Shown here: piece by piece, positions 4,444 through 5,062 of the stretch
Numbering within the stretch: position 1 is the first letter of the stretch
How the letters are laid out: each line of letters opens with the position of its first letter
Source: Bdellovibrionales bacterium
GTDB lineage: Bacteria; Bdellovibrionota; Bdellovibrionia; Bdellovibrionales; Bdellovibrionaceae
Reading direction: 5' to 3'
Assembly (NCBI GenBank): GCA_027320785.1
Contig: DAHVKR010000134.1
Location: 1-5,062, forward strand
DNA length: 5,062 nt
Position numbers and translations under genes: made by a program
The notes under the pieces: generated by a model
Databases searched by the model: none
What the model was told of the DNA's origin: nothing
The model's input: only the letters and a program-made list of their open reading frames with translations

Positions 4444-5062
4444 TTACGCCTGAGGGTAATCTGTATAGCCGTGAGGTCCTTCTGAATAAAAAGTGGTGGG
4501 ATCAAACTCAGCCCAGGGAATATCATTTTTAATTCTCTGAACTAAATCTGGATTGGAAATAAAGTATTTTCCCCAAGCAACCGCATCAGCAGATCCTTCT
4601 TCGATTAACTTTGAGGCCGTTTGAAGATCAAGCCCCTGATTGGCGATTACCACTCCTCCAAATTCTTTTTTCAAATAAGGAGTGAGGTAACCTTCTCTTT
4701 GTCCTTCTCGGATAAAAAGAAAAGCGAGCTTTCTTTTACCCAATTCACGGGCTACATAGCCGAAGGTTTCTTTTGGGTTCGCATCCCCCATATCATTAGA
4801 ATCTCCAGCTGGAGCTAGATGCATTCCTACGCGCCCGGCTCCCCAAACTTTCAGAATTTCATCGGCGATCTCCAGTAGAAAACGAGCTCGATTTTCGATG
4901 GGACCCCCATACTCATCTTGTCGATTATTTGAAAAACTTTGAAGAAATTGATCGATTAAGTAGCCGTTAGCCCCATGAATTTCCACACCATCAAATCCAG
5001 CCTGTTGAGCATTTTGAGCCGCCTTCTTATAGTTTTGAACAATGGCTTTCACTTCATGGTTC
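4444..5062 (-). CDS. Old Yellow Enzyme family NADH:flavin oxidoreductase, N-terminus cut by window edge
   Basis: The last 205 residues are visible, and the frame continues past the right edge; the GTG at 5052 is an internal Val, not a start. The segment AGFDGVEIHGANGYLIDQF carries the substrate-binding His and Asn and the proton-donating Tyr of the family (OYE1 H191, N194, Y196; here the His codon is 4977-4975). It is followed by RQDEYGGPIENRARFLLE, the FMN-barrel strand around ADAVAWGKYFISNPDL, and the family ending TFYSEGPHGYTDYP. These enzymes reduce activated C=C bonds, nitroesters or quinones with NAD(P)H through FMN in the cytoplasm; NemA, XenA/XenB and OYE1 are examples. Two usual FMN-contacting arginines differ: His in GMHLAP (family usually G-I-R-L/V-S-P) and Lys in WGKYF (family usually F-G-R). 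The enzyme may be divergent in flavin binding. Its substrate cannot be told. Confidence 0.9.
   Translation of the reverse strand, partial: NHEVKAIVQNYKKAAQNAQQAGFDGVEIHGANGYLIDQFLQSFSNNRQDEYGGPIENRARFLLEIADEILKVWGAGRVGMHLAPAGDSNDMGDANPKETFGYVARELGKRKLAFLFIREGQREGYLTPYLKKEFGGVVIANQGLDLQTASKLIEEGSADAVAWGKYFISNPDLVQRIKNDIPWAEFDPTTFYSEGPHGYTDYPQA

Noticed and set aside
4621..4818. Plus-strand ORF opposite the flavin reductase gene
   Set aside because: Antisense shadow of a recognisable enzyme; no ribosome binding site.
1..5062. CRISPR array, tRNA, rRNA or insertion sequence
   Set aside because: No regularly spaced repeats, cloverleaf-like sequence, rRNA segment or transposase was found.

Overview
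The window looks like chromosomal DNA from a Gram-negative, probably Bdellovibrio-like (Bdellovibrionota/Oligoflexia) bacterium of moderate to low GC. This is an inference from the type IVa pilin, the TPR membrane protein behind it, the outer membrane channel and several orphan Sec-exported proteins. No rRNA or other decisive marker is present. All recognisable genes look intact except the two cut by the window edges.

Layout. Left block, minus strand: a type IVa major-pilin-like gene (pilA, 639-1187) followed by a membrane-anchored TPR protein that runs off the left edge (1-605). A strong intrinsic terminator lies between them, at or inside the start of the TPR gene. A 203-bp divergent intergenic region rich in short repeats (1188-1390) separates pilA from the rightward block. 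Rightward block: a 23-codon leader ORF (1391-1462) whose stop overlaps the start of clpS (1459-1806) as ATGA; a Tsx-like outer membrane nucleoside channel (1852-2574); a clear terminator (2593-2636); a small exported protein of unknown function (2706-3128); and a Fic-domain protein (3140-3799). Right block, minus strand, convergent with fic: an exported four-cysteine protein of unknown function (3803-4360), and the C-terminal 205 residues of an Old Yellow Enzyme family flavin reductase (4444-5062, cut by the right edge).

Functional reading. Type IV pili act in attachment and, in Bdellovibrio, in prey entry. ClpS delivers N-degron substrates to the ClpA/ClpP protease. A Tsx-like channel would import nucleosides, which suits an organism that feeds on prey nucleic acid. 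Fic proteins usually AMPylate target proteins. The genes do not form one evident pathway.

The most interesting signals are RNA-level controls around gene starts. (1) The leader ORF and clpS carry identical GAGGAGGG ribosome binding sites, and one CTCCTCT segment between them can pair with either, which suggests a translational attenuator. (2) A perfect 14-bp inverted repeat with a T tract, shaped like an intrinsic terminator, lies inside the first 25 codons of the Fic gene, which has no Shine-Dalgarno sequence. (3) The pilA terminator overlaps the start of the TPR gene. (4) A GC-rich hairpin covers the ribosome-binding region of the Tsx-like gene. All of these need RNA folding, comparative alignment and transcript data to confirm.
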